From Hericium rajendrae (lineage: Eukaryota; Basidiomycota; Agaricomycetes; Russulales; Hericiaceae), in contig CM065879.1 of NCBI GenBank assembly GCA_033439255.1, positions 228,501-292,500 on the forward strand: a DNA stretch of 64,000 bases. Direction: 5' to 3'. Numbering within the stretch: position 1 is the first letter of the stretch; the number at the start of each line of letters is the position of its first letter. This document shows, in pieces, positions 55,895 to 64,000 of the stretch. Below the pieces are notes generated by a model. The model made no database searches. It was not told where the DNA came from and was given only the letters and a program-made list of their open reading frames with translations. A program made the translations under genes and the position numbers.

Positions 55895-56058
55895 TGGAGC
55901 AGGCCAAAGGGACACGACGCAAGCCCTAGGATAGTGGCAGGATGAGGAATGTGCTACCACATGCTGACTCTGATCTAGCTCTATGCTGACTAAGCCTCTG
56001 CCTCTAGCGGTGCTATCATGTGATCTATGCCTCTCAGACCCCCTGATCTCCCACTCCA
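55895..56058 (-). repeat. 3' LTR (164 bp) of the LTR element
   Basis: Identical at every base to 58345-58508. It begins TGGAG and ends CTCCA, a perfect 5 bp inverted terminal repeat with the TG...CA ends typical of LTRs. Confidence 0.9.
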
Positions 56059-56071
56059 TCGTCCCCCCCTC
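56059..56071 (-). other. Polypurine tract of the LTR element
   Basis: GAGGGGGGGACGA on the minus strand lies directly upstream of the 3' LTR. This is the expected place for plus-strand priming. Confidence 0.75.
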
Positions 56072-56108
56072 AAACATGGCGACGCCCTCGTCGCCTCAAA
56101 AAAAGACC

Positions 56109-58310
56109 TCAACCAGAAGACTCACGAACCCAGCCCAGACTCTGCAAAACTCTACTCAGCTCAACCAAACGTGGATCTCCATCCCAACTCAGAGGTGAAG
56201 GTGGCACAGCAAAACCAGAAGGCGAACTCGAAACCTGCATGATAGATGGCCGACCCACACGAAGACCAGCTGGATGACGACGAGTGATCACCGGTGCTAA
56301 TAGAAAAGCGGGACGTGGTGGATGCAGATCAGCACGATGAGAACGACGAGCACGTCGCTGCAACGACCCAAATGGTGACCTCGAAGATGAACGTAGAACT
56401 GAGAAGTCACGGGGAGGTGGTAGTGGAAGCACCGAATGGATGGGGAGGGAATCAGCTTCATCAGCCCAGGAAAAGGATGCAGGAGGTGGAATGTTGGCAG
56501 ATGGGGAGCAGGTTTGTGTGTGAGCATCCACCTGCAAGATGGTTAATGGCATCGTAGTCTCCGTCTGTGCATCAGCCTGTTCAGGCCTCCGATCCTGCCA
56601 CCTACGAGATTCCTCCTCACAGCCTTTCGCAAATCCCACCGACTGAGCTGACTCAAGCTCCTTGTCCGACAGTGCAAACCCATCCTCGAAACCTGAATTG
56701 TAAGCGGTAAAACGAATTTCACGCAATAGCTGCTCGTCGATAGCGTCAATAGACGAGACGCGCTGCCCAAGGGTTGCGACTGCGGGTGCAGGGTCTGGTG
56801 CGTTGTCGGCTCGGGAAGTGGTGGAAGTGATGCGGGCCTCAAGACGACCCTGCGTGAGCCCTTCCTCCATTCCAGCGGTCCTGCCTTCTCTAAGCCCCTG
56901 CTCACGGCCCTCTACTCTTCCCGACTTCTTCCCTGCCTCAAGACCCTCACGGAATCCCATATTCCGTCCCTCCTTCAAACCCGCCGCGTGGCCTTGCCGA
57001 AGCGCAGCTGCTACGACTTCCTCTAGGTGCGCGGGATCGAAAATGGCGGGGTCGGCATCAGCGAAGATCGACGTGGGTCGTGGTGGCGTGTTGAGATGCG
57101 CGGCGGCTTCCTGGGGCCCTCTCGGTTCGAGTCCGGGCGTCGGCGGTATCGTGTCTTGGCGCGCGGACGAGGGGACCTTGTAAGGGGCAGATGGGGGGTT
57201 GGACTGCGCAGATGGCGGGGCGTGGGTCTCGGTACGTGCATGCAGGGCATGTGCTTCTTCATCGCGGGCTTCACCGCGGCTTCGCGACTTGTCTGCGGTC
57301 GCGGGTGCATGCGTGGTGCTGCCAGGTGGTACGGACCGTGCTCGCGGGTGGGGCACGCCGGCCGCGCCGGCTCCAGCGAGTATTGCCGGCTCGTTCATGG
57401 CGGCACGCGGACGTATGGTGCTCGGGGGTGGCGTGGGCGAGGCGCGTGGGGTCGTGGCTTGTGTGCGCGATGCAGGAAGGGCGGGAGTGCGTACCGGTCG
57501 TGGGTCTCTACCGTGCACGTCCCGCGCGGTGCACACCTCGTCCTCGCGTGGCCCTGAGCCCTTCTCCGACTCGTTCTCCGTGGCGCGCATGCGTATGGTG
57601 CGTTGGGGTGGCGTGGGTACGTCCTGCGCGTTCGCGATGGTCATCTGAGATGCGGGGAAGGTGGGCTGGGGTGTGGAATGCGCGTTCGCACGGTGGACGT
57701 CACGCGTCTCGCGTTGGGTGGTCGCGGGCGGGGTTTCTGGCTCATGTGCGATCGCGAATGGCGGCTGGGGGTGGCTATGCGACGTGCGAGCTGCGTTCGA
57801 GCTCGCTGATGCGGTATGCGGTGCGAAGGAGGAGGTGCGAGGCTGGGGGCACGCGTTCTGTTCGTGCACGTTGCGTGGCTGCTGCGTAGGCGCCGGCGTG
57901 GCCTCCTTTGAATCAATTGCGGCGGGGGTGTCGTCTGCGATGACGGGGGCTACGAGCGATGGCGCGGGGCTCGGGGTACTTGCTGCTATTGAAGCTGCTG
58001 CTGCTGCTCTCCAAGCAGCTTTGGCTGCGCGTTTGTTCTTGCCCATATCGGGTAATTCCGTATTCGGATGTCGAACGCAAGACTCGATGGCCGAATGGCT
58101 GCGCTGGGGCACGAAAAGGGCGGTACGCACTAGAAAACCTCTGCTGGAGACGATAGGAGATGCAAAAGATGCAAAAAGACACTGAGAGACGCAACACGGA
58201 GACACGAGACGCAAAGAGGCAGAGACGAAACACGAGGCACGCGAAAATGATGTGATAACTGCACGAAAAGACAGGAAGACTGCCGAAAACCCAAGCGCAA
58301 CGCAACGCAA
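56109..58310 (-). CDS. Single 733-codon ORF of the LTR element, possible Gag-like protein
   Basis: Open from just inside the primer-binding site almost to the polypurine tract. The likely start is the Met at 58046 (MGKNKRAAKAAWRAAAAASIAAS), giving 645 aa. About 300 residues of Pro/Ala/Thr-rich low-complexity sequence follow. The middle has AHLEEVVAAALRQGHAAGLKEGRNMGFREGLEAGKKSGRVEGREQGLREG, a charged helix with Gly every 4-8 residues, then SSIDAIDEQLLREIRFTAYNSGFEDGFALSDKELES. The C-terminus is Ser/Pro/Arg-rich. No CCHC knuckle, protease, RT or integrase is seen. Its place suggests a structural (Gag-like) role or a captured host gene; neither is shown by homology. The same Gly-spaced charged helix type is known from FliH-like proteins, and convergence is likely. 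Confidence 0.65.
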   Translation of the reverse strand: MRCVALGFSAVFLSFRAVITSFSRASCFVSASLRLVSPCCVSQCLFASFASPIVSSRGFLVRTALFVPQRSHSAIESCVRHPNTELPDMGKNKRAAKAAWRAAAAASIAASTPSPAPSLVAPVIADDTPAAIDSKEATPAPTQQPRNVHEQNACPQPRTSSFAPHTASASSNAARTSHSHPQPPFAIAHEPETPPATTQRETRDVHRANAHSTPQPTFPASQMTIANAQDVPTPPQRTIRMRATENESEKGSGPREDEVCTARDVHGRDPRPVRTPALPASRTQATTPRASPTPPPSTIRPRAAMNEPAILAGAGAAGVPHPRARSVPPGSTTHAPATADKSRSRGEARDEEAHALHARTETHAPPSAQSNPPSAPYKVPSSARQDTIPPTPGLEPRGPQEAAAHLNTPPRPTSIFADADPAIFDPAHLEEVVAAALRQGHAAGLKEGRNMGFREGLEAGKKSGRVEGREQGLREGRTAGMEEGLTQGRLEARITSTTSRADNAPDPAPAVATLGQRVSSIDAIDEQLLREIRFTAYNSGFEDGFALSDKELESAQSVGFAKGCEEESRRWQDRRPEQADAQTETTMPLTILQVDAHTQTCSPSANIPPPASFSWADEADSLPIHSVLPLPPPRDFSVLRSSSRSPFGSLQRRARRSHRADLHPPRPAFLLAPVITRRHPAGLRVGRPSIMQVSSSPSGFAVPPSPLSWDGDPRLVELSRVLQSLGWVRESSG

Positions 58311-58315
58311 CGCTA

Positions 58316-58341
58316 GTGGGTCGAATCCGCTCTCATCACCA
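58316..58341 (-). other. Primer-binding site of the LTR element
   Basis: On the minus strand it begins TGGTGATGAGAGCGGATTCG three bases after the LTR. Its complement ends ...TCGAATCCGCTCTCATCACCA, which looks like the T-arm and acceptor end of a tRNA. The exact tRNA, with acceptor stem GATGAGA and discriminator A, is probably Leu-like, but this was not verified. Confidence 0.75.
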
Positions 58342-58344
58342 CGA

Positions 58345-58508
58345 TGGAGCAGGCCAAAGGGACACGACGCAAGCCCTAGGATAGTGGCAGGATGAGGAAT
58401 GTGCTACCACATGCTGACTCTGATCTAGCTCTATGCTGACTAAGCCTCTGCCTCTAGCGGTGCTATCATGTGATCTATGCCTCTCAGACCCCCTGATCTC
58501 CCACTCCA
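58345..58508 (-). repeat. 5' LTR (164 bp) of the LTR element
   Basis: Identical to 55895-58058 less 2,000 in name only; the true partner is 55895-56058. In element sense this copy lies before the primer-binding site, so it should carry the promoter. Confidence 0.9.
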
Positions 58509-58512
58509 CCGC
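58509..58512. repeat. 4 bp target duplication of LTR element, right
   Basis: CCGC directly after the LTR, matching 55891-55894. Confidence 0.7.
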
Positions 58513-58905
58513 GGGCTCATCCCCGCTCGGTACTGACCCGGTTTTGCCATGGCGTCGGTTTTGGTCTCATCTGAGGTTTTCCTTTGCATGGATCTTTCAT
58601 CGGGTTGTGATTCATGTGTCTTGTGGCGGCCTGGTTTACCCACACACAGGTTTTTCCCTCAAAAAGAGATTTTCCTGGTGTGGGTTTTTCATCAGTTCAC
58701 CCGCTACACTGCTCTCTCTGTTCAATTCTGTGTGTTTGTCTTTTCTACTCTGTCGTCTATGTGCGTCATCCTCGACAGCGATCGGAGTAGTTACATGACT
58801 TGAGTGTACATAGCATAGTTTGTGCCTGACTATGTAGTATGAACACTGCTCTGTTCCGGAATGGGACCACTGCAGAATAAACCTTCCTTTCTTCCTTCCT
58901 TCATC
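58513..58905 (+). mobile_element. LINE 3' UTR with a (TTCC)n tail
   Basis: Continues the LINE fragment interrupted by the LTR element. It ends ACCACTGCAGAATAAACC followed by TTCC repeats. The same end is found alone at 41759-41795. The tail type differs from the A-tail of the Tad1-like LINE. Confidence 0.6.
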
Positions 58906-59176
58906 ACTCAAGCCGCGGGCTGCGGCTTTGGTATGGCCATCGACCATCTCATTGTCATGAACACTGACATGTCCTGGAACTCAGAGCAGAGTGATGCGGA
59001 GCAAGCGAATCAATACCAGTGCATTGTACTCTCATGACTGTGTTATTCGAAAGTACTCTAAGCCTATGCCATAGGAACAAATAGCACATCATCGCAGACC
59101 GGTTGCCCATGCAGTTCACAGAAATGCAGCAGACATTGTCCAAGGGCACCAAAACCTGGCTCTTGGATCAGAAGGC

Positions 59177-61238
59177 TCACCGACGTGCAGCAGCCTTCTT
59201 TTTCTCCGCAGTCTCCTGTCTCTTCTTGTAAGCAGCGGCATTCTTTTCCCGTTGGGCCGTCTGCTCTGGAATGATCCTACGACAACAATGATTTTCGAAT
59301 TTCCACCAGTCAATGACATGGCATACTCACATTGCCATCTTCTTAGTGGGCACCCGTGTGCGGCCGCTCCGCTTGCTGGGAGAGCCAAGCAAGGCTTCAG
59401 ACAAGGCGGCTGGAGGGGGTGCAGCCCGGGACGACTGATGCTGTGACTTTTGCTTCTCAGGTGCAGCTGGGGCATCCGATGGTGATTGTACCTTTCCCCT
59501 CTTCTCGATCTGAGCCCGAGCAGGCAGAGCCTGTTTGCGAATTCTCTTGCTGGGACCAGCAGATGGTGCAGCTGCAGGCAACATATTCTTTCCAGTGGTT
59601 TCAGAGTATGCTGTGCGAGCATTCTCTAGATCCTCCTTCATGGTAATGCATTGCGGTTCAACATACTTTCCGAGGTAACGGAACGGAATTGTAGAGTTCT
59701 GAACATAGTCCGGGACCCCTGCATCAGGCCGACTTTCATCATCAGAGTCCGATGCACCCATCTGTGCAGTTTCAAGATCCCGGAGCAGTTGCCCATACGC
59801 CAAGGCCACCTCCATCAGTGCTGGTTTGCTCAAGATGTCTCCATCGCAATTACGCCAAGGCGTCTTGGGGTCCAATAGCCACTGTATCTCAGACTTGGGA
59901 TTCACATTGGCATGAACACGGCGCGGCAACCATGGCCTTGGATAGTCAAATGTAGCCCAGTCAGGATGGTCTGGGTCTGCTGTAGTGCGATGTCCCTGCT
60001 GAAGGTATGATCAAATAACCAACATGACATATATTTTGGGACAGCGTACCCTGCACAATGAGATCTCCAGCACGAGGTCTTGATACAACTGCAGTCCAGA
60101 AAGACCGCTGAGGAAGGCAAACTTGGCTTTTTCATTTTTTGCCGAGTTTCCTGGTGTTTTCAGCGGACTGCCATCTGAGTCCAGACCGACTTGTGGATCA
60201 ATCCGAGCCTTGTTTTTGGACTTATTGTTCGAAGGCATGGTCCCCGCACGCCGTTCCCTAAGCTGTTGCAAAGCCTTAGCTTTCCCAGCATTTGTCACTC
60301 GTAGACTGGTTTCCAATGGCATAACGTCTTCGACATCATCCACATCCTCCTCTTCAGATCCGAAAGAGCCCAGGTCGAAAAACTCTCCATGTTCGTCGTA
60401 ACCATTATGATCCTTTGTCCGAGCATTTTTGCGACCCGAGGGAATGCCAACCATCTCGACATCCTTCTCAGCTTCCGCGTCCGAGACATCCTGAGGGTTG
60501 GGCACATCCCGGTCTGCAAACCGCACTTGAATTTCCTTCCGTCGACGAATCCGGACAGTCTTTCCTCCCCCGGTGTTGCCCTCACTGTCGGATGGAATCT
60601 CCATCACAGGGGTCCACTCGCCCTTCACGACGACCGCCTTGAACTCTAATACAGTGAGGCCATCAGACTCCCAGTTCTGCCAGAATTCGATGATGGGTTT
60701 GAGTTCCTGCCTATTAATGCGTGATGGATCTTCCCAAACGTATCCCGTAGGAAGGTACATCGGGTCAATGTAGTTCTCGAAGCCGTCAGCTTTTATCTTC
60801 GCCCAGGGAATTGCCGATGCCTTCGGATTGGCGCGTGCTGATGAATTAATGCATTAGCCGGGCCAAGCATGTTCATCACAGAAAATACACACCGTAATGA
60901 AAGGTTAGAAACTCCCTTATCAGCGATATCAACAAATCTGGCGTGTATTCTTCGAAATCCGCAGGTATTGTAACACCTCCGTCTGGATTGTAGATCAACT
61001 GTAGAGTTGGTTTCCTGGACTTCTTGACTGCGTGGCCCGGTTCATTGGAATCATCCCCGGGACCTTCTGGAGTCAGCACCGCAGACCAAAGCATGAAATT
61101 CTGCATACCATATAGAGCTTCGGCATAGGATGTCCAGGCCGACATCATTGGCTGCTCATCCCAGTCCTTCACTGCTTCTGCGAGGGTTGGCCGTCCGAGG
61201 TCACCGTTGTAATCGAACCTGGGTTCATTCAATATCAC
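59177..61238 (-). CDS. Orphan lysine-rich protein, four exons
   Basis: The visible exons join in frame. First: MILNEPRFDYNGDLGRPTLAEAVKDWDEQPMMSAWTSYAEALYGMQNFMLWSAVLTPEG...DLLISLIREFLTFHY. Next: ARANPKASAIPWAKIKADGFENYIDPMYLPTGYVWEDPSRINRQELKPIIEFW. Then GHRTTADPDHPDWATFDYPRPWLPRRVHANVNP and the tail IIPEQTAQREKNAAAYKKRQETAEKKKAAARR. Introns are GTGTGT...CATCAG, GTACGC...CAGCAG and GTGAGT...CGTAG. Acidic (EEEDVDDVEDV) and basic low-complexity parts suggest a nuclear protein. No named domain is recognised. Proteins with this N-terminal WTSYAEALxxMxxFxLWSA pattern appear widespread in agaricomycetes, from memory and not checked. An upstream exon is possible. Confidence 0.65.
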
Positions 61239-61420
61239 TCGACTATGGAAAAGGTTAGATCATACTTCCGGACCACCGCCGTCCCCTCTTCGTCTAGCCA
61301 TGTCCCCAGGACCACTACGGACATCCATCTGAAAAATCCCAAATTTATATAGCTACCAGTCACAATTATCTAAGCTATATACATAACTTATACAGATATA
61401 TAGATCTATAGCAGCTATAT

Positions 61421-61500
61421 AGGCTACATAGCCCTATATGTCATCTATGTAGGTCTATATAGGCTACATAGCCCTATATGCTATCTATATAGGCCTACAT
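61421..61500. repeat. 40 bp tandem repeat, two units, in a CTATAT-rich region
   Basis: AGGCTACATAGCCCTATATG starts at 61421 and again at 61461, with similar 20-base second halves. The surrounding 61360-61690 is built of CTATATAG/CTACATAG words. This resembles the CTGTAG-rich arm at 12720-12920, and both lie on the same side of a skewed GC region. Confidence 0.75.
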
Positions 61501-61773
61501 AGATAGCAAGCACAGCTATGGAGGCTATAGACATGTCTCTACTTGCTATAGAGCCTATGTAGTCTATGTTCACTATATCACCCTGTAAGTGCATGCTATA
61601 TGCTATAACATCTGTGAGATATACAGCAACTATAAACATTATCCAGAATATACATATGATATAAGTCACACCAAAGATACAGTAAGTCAAATCAATTTAT
61701 ATTATTTCAGTCATAAGTAAGTACAAAGGTTTAGAGAAATCTAAGTATAAGTAACTATGTCGAACATCGGGGC

Positions 61774-62982
61774 CTAGTTCAGCACGGAGGTGGCATGCAA
61801 TGGCCGTGCATGGATGCAAACGCGGCGCGCATGCGGAACGGGAGAGGGACGAGCGAGGACGGGGATATCGCACGTGAGTGAGACGGAGCGCATGCGAGGG
61901 AGAGACGTGGCGCGCACCGGGCGTTGTGCGCGTACGCGCGCGGCGTTCTGCAGGCGTGCGGAGTGTTGAGCGGGCGGGGCGCACGCTGGGCGGGGTCTTG
62001 CGCGTGAACGCGGGATATCGCGCACGTGTCCAGATGCGGGGCCTGCTTCTGGAGCATTGCACGCGTGTCCGAGAGGTGGGGCGCGCGGGCGTGGTATTGC
62101 GCACGCATACGGGCTGTGCTGCGCGCGGGCACGACGTGGTGCACGTGCGGGGTGTTTTGTATGCGTGCGGGGTCGTGCGGGCATGCGGAGTGTGCGCCGC
62201 GCGTTGATGCGTGCGCCGCGCGTCGATGCGTGCGCGGGGCACTGAGCGAGCTTGCGGGGCGTTGGCGCGTGCACGGGGCATTGCGCAGGCGGGTGGGGTG
62301 TTGAACGTGTGTGGAGGGGGCATGGGGCGTCAGCGCGGGACGTTGCGCGGGCGGCTGGAGCGTCGCACGCGTGTCCGGGGCGTTGCGTGCATGTCCAAGC
62401 GTGGCCCGCGCGGGCTGGTCGTGGCGCGCGAGCGTGGGCTGCTATGCCGTGTCCGGGACGTGAAGGGCGAGCGCAGGGCATATCACGCACGCGTGGGGCT
62501 TGGGAGGTGCATGCGGGGCCACGGGGCACGCGTAGTGCTTCTTGGGCGCGAGCATGGGGCATTGTTCTCGTGGGCGGGGCGTTACGAGCGTGCGGGGCTT
62601 TGGGCGAGCGTGCGGGACCGTTGGCAATGGGCACGGACGATGTTTGAGTCCCGTTGCCAGGGCAACGGGACTCGACGGTGCGCGCTTGCGCGGACGTGGA
62701 GGGCACAGGCGATGACGTGGCCGCCGGTGCGGACACGTTGTTGACAACGCGCAGACGGCGTGCAATAGTGCGTGTGCGTGGCCCGTGCCCGTGCGCGCGA
62801 ACGGGGAAGCCGGGGCTTGTGTGTCGTTGAGGTCGTGCGCGGGTGACGTGGGGTTTTGGGAGTCGCGCATGGGACGGGGAAGCTGCGCGCGGGTGAAAGT
62901 GGTGGTGAGGGGCACGACAGGGCTGGTGGGAGCGAGGAAGAGGCCGAGGGAGCGCGAGCGGTCGAAGGAGAAAGAAAAAAAC
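61774..62982. repeat. G-rich, strand-asymmetric repeat region, copy 2
   Basis: About 1.2 kb, G-rich on plus and so C-rich on minus, made of degenerate units such as CGTGCGGGGCGTTGCGCG. It is the counterpart of 11256-12480 in opposite orientation. Long frames on both strands are composition artefacts. Confidence 0.7.
62646..62673. repeat. Inverted repeat, 13 bp arms and 2-base loop
   Basis: GAGTCCCGTTGCC, AG, then the exact complement. It lies inside the G-rich region. Confidence 0.95.
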
Positions 62983-63015
62983 GAGAGTATCGCTCGAAAA
63001 ACGAGCGATACTCTC
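62983..63015. repeat. Stem-loop with the shared 14 bp stem, copy 2
   Basis: GAGAGTATCGCTCG, AAAAA loop, exact complement. The stem is identical to 11211-11244. On the minus strand a GTAAGT donor (63063) and an ACCAG acceptor (63018-63014) place a 46-50 nt intron that ends directly at, or a base inside, the stem, as in copy 1. Confidence 0.95.
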
Positions 63016-63467
63016 TGGTTTAGGGCAAAAACAACAAAGATAAGTTGTTTTTACTTACCTGATAGCCCTCTGCTTACTACTGATCCTCCGCACCGAAGTT
63101 GACGAGCTCGGGGTGAAGGAGAGAATGAGGCGGCGAGGGAATGGAGAGGGGAGTGACGAGAGATGAAAGATGGAGTCGGAGAGGGACGAAATAAGTCGAC
63201 GCGCGTTGACGTTCGGTGCTTCAGCCACCGACCCAGCGAAGTCATGTTAATCGAGCTTCAACAAGTCTAATAAAATCGTATAAATTCAGAGAAAAAGCGC
63301 ACAGTCAAAGATGATACATTAAATTCAAACATATGAGAAATCTGATGATCTACTGTACTATATCTCCCTGAGCCGCAACATCAACTTAATTAAGTCTGCC
63401 AGCCCAATCCCTGACGCGACGCTCGGCAACGCCCGGCAGCCGCGATTCCCGGCTTCTCCCGGGATTC
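63016..63467. other. Divergent spacer between two possible transcription units
   Basis: The minus strand from about 63240 to 63064 looks like a pyrimidine-rich first exon leading to the intron before the stem-loop. No protein gene is supported. Confidence 0.4.
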
Positions 63468-64000
63468 GTTTATAAGGCTCGCGCGACGCGCCTTTCCTCT
63501 TGCTCTTAACCCCCACCATGTCCTGCCACGTCGACGCTTCGTCGTCGTCGGCTGCTCGCTCGTCGTCATTGCTTCGTCCGTCGTCGTCGTTTATTACTCG
63601 TTGCTATCTCTATTAAGGTAAGGTTTTATTCTTTAATCTCGTATGTCTTGTGCTAATGCCTTCATACTTATATCAGTACCTTTGTATACTTACTAGGTAA
63701 GGTTTGTTATGTCTTATACTGATGCGTTAGAATTGTCTAGTACATTTTCGCTTTTCTCTTAGTTTGGTAAGCTTTACTATGTTTTCTTTGGAGTGTCTTC
63801 TAATATTAATATATATTTGTTTTAGCTATTTTCGCTTTTTATAAGAATGGTAAGTCTTAGTGTTCTATCTCTTATCTTTACTAATGCTTATGTTGTCTTA
63901 GATTGTCCTTTATGTTTAGTATATTATGTAGTATAAAGTTGTAGTATACTATTATGTTGTAGTTAGTCAATGAAAATTTGTTGTCTTCTCTCTGATTTTG
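63468..64000 (+). other. 5' end of a transcription unit with four small introns
   Basis: A TATA motif (GTTTATAAGG, about 63467-63476) precedes an ATG at 63518 with a 32-codon Ser-rich frame ending in TAA right at the first splice donor. Candidate introns: 63618-63676, 63697-63730 (or to 63762), 63767-63825 and 63850-63901. Each has a GTAAG donor, a CTAAT or CTGAT branch-like site and a TAG/CAG acceptor. The exons between are about 20-36 bases. The unit runs off the right edge. It may be a spliced leader region, a non-coding RNA, or the start of a third hairpin-type repeat. Confidence 0.45.

Larger units (their letters stand above)
55895..58508 (-). mobile_element. LTR-type retroelement with a single ORF (non-autonomous, TR-GAG/LARD-like)
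   Basis: 2,614 bp with identical 164 bp LTRs, TG...CA ends, and a CCGC target duplication. Read on the minus strand: 5' LTR 58508-58345; three spacer bases; a primer-binding site (58341-58316) starting TGGTGATGAGAGCGG and complementary to a tRNA 3' end with CCA, discriminator A and an acceptor stem starting GATGAGA; one ORF; a polypurine tract (GAGGGGGGGACGA, about 56071-56059); and the 3' LTR. No protease, RT, RNase H or integrase motif is present, so it must borrow enzymes. Identical LTRs mean a recent insertion. It sits in the 3' region of a LINE. Confidence 0.85.

Noticed and set aside
58316-58341. tRNA-like 3' end, possible tRNA gene
   Set aside because: Only the T-arm and acceptor 3' half are present and it includes an encoded CCA, which nuclear tRNA genes lack. 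Its position 3 bases from an LTR fits a primer-binding site.
55895-58508. 164 bp direct repeats as simple LINE 3' UTR duplication
   Set aside because: TG...CA ends with a TGGAG/CTCCA inverted repeat, flanking CCGC, a primer site and a polypurine tract are together better explained by an LTR element.
61774-62736. 320-codon frame on the minus strand, Pro/Ala/Arg-rich
   Set aside because: It lies in strand-skewed low-complexity repeats; overlapping frames on the other strand are just as open, and no domain or splice pattern supports it.

Overview
The window looks like nuclear DNA of an agaricomycete basidiomycete, probably of the Polyporales type. It has short GT-AG introns of about 50-60 nt, a FunK1-type fungal kinase, many-exon P450 and aspartic protease genes, F-box families, a Hook dynein adaptor, Tad1-type LINEs, and orphan gene families of the kind that are expanded in agaricomycetes. 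No species is claimed.

Layout. (1) 1-16.5 kb: two FunK1 kinase paralogues, both on the minus strand. The left one runs off the window edge. Its 5' flank was split by a 12.5 kb Tad1-like LINE (1036-13517) with a 12 bp target-site duplication, and the right paralogue keeps the unfilled version of the site. The LINE is dead, with three in-frame stops, and it was itself invaded at least three times. The largest invader is a 3.4 kb segment full of perfect palindromes and C-rich repeats. (2) 17.3-22.5 kb: a GST gene, a P450 gene and the remnant of an aspartic protease gene. (3) 22.7-32.6 kb: two tandem copies of a three-gene block: an orphan protein of about 140 aa, an F-box protein, and a metallophosphoesterase that is decayed in the first copy and intact in the second. 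(4) 32.8-36.0 kb: a Hook-like dynein adaptor. (5) 36.9-47.3 kb: a third orphan-family gene, an inverted pseudogene copy of the GST, then a birth-and-death array of A1 aspartic proteases: two intact genes, one pseudogene and one 3' fragment. (6) 47.3-61.3 kb: orphan genes (a Zn2Cys6-like coiled-coil protein, a divergent F-box protein, a small coiled-coil protein and a lysine-rich protein) interleaved with a LINE fragment. A young LTR-type retroelement that carries a single ORF sits in that fragment. (7) 61.3-64 kb: a second copy of the hairpin plus skewed-GC arrangement, and the start of a transcription unit with several very small introns.

The strongest candidate for something undescribed is the 2.6 kb element at 55895-58508. 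It has identical 164 bp LTRs (TGGAG...CTCCA), a 4 bp target duplication, a primer-binding site complementary to a tRNA 3' end, and a polypurine tract. Nearly all of its internal region is one 733-codon ORF, and no protease, reverse transcriptase or integrase is visible. Second is a repeat family seen at 11.2 and 63.0 kb, in which the same 14 bp perfect stem-loop lies directly after a plausible 3' splice site and is followed by about 1.2 kb of strand-skewed repeats. Gene models were assembled by hand from conserved splice signals and reading-frame phase. Database homology was not run.
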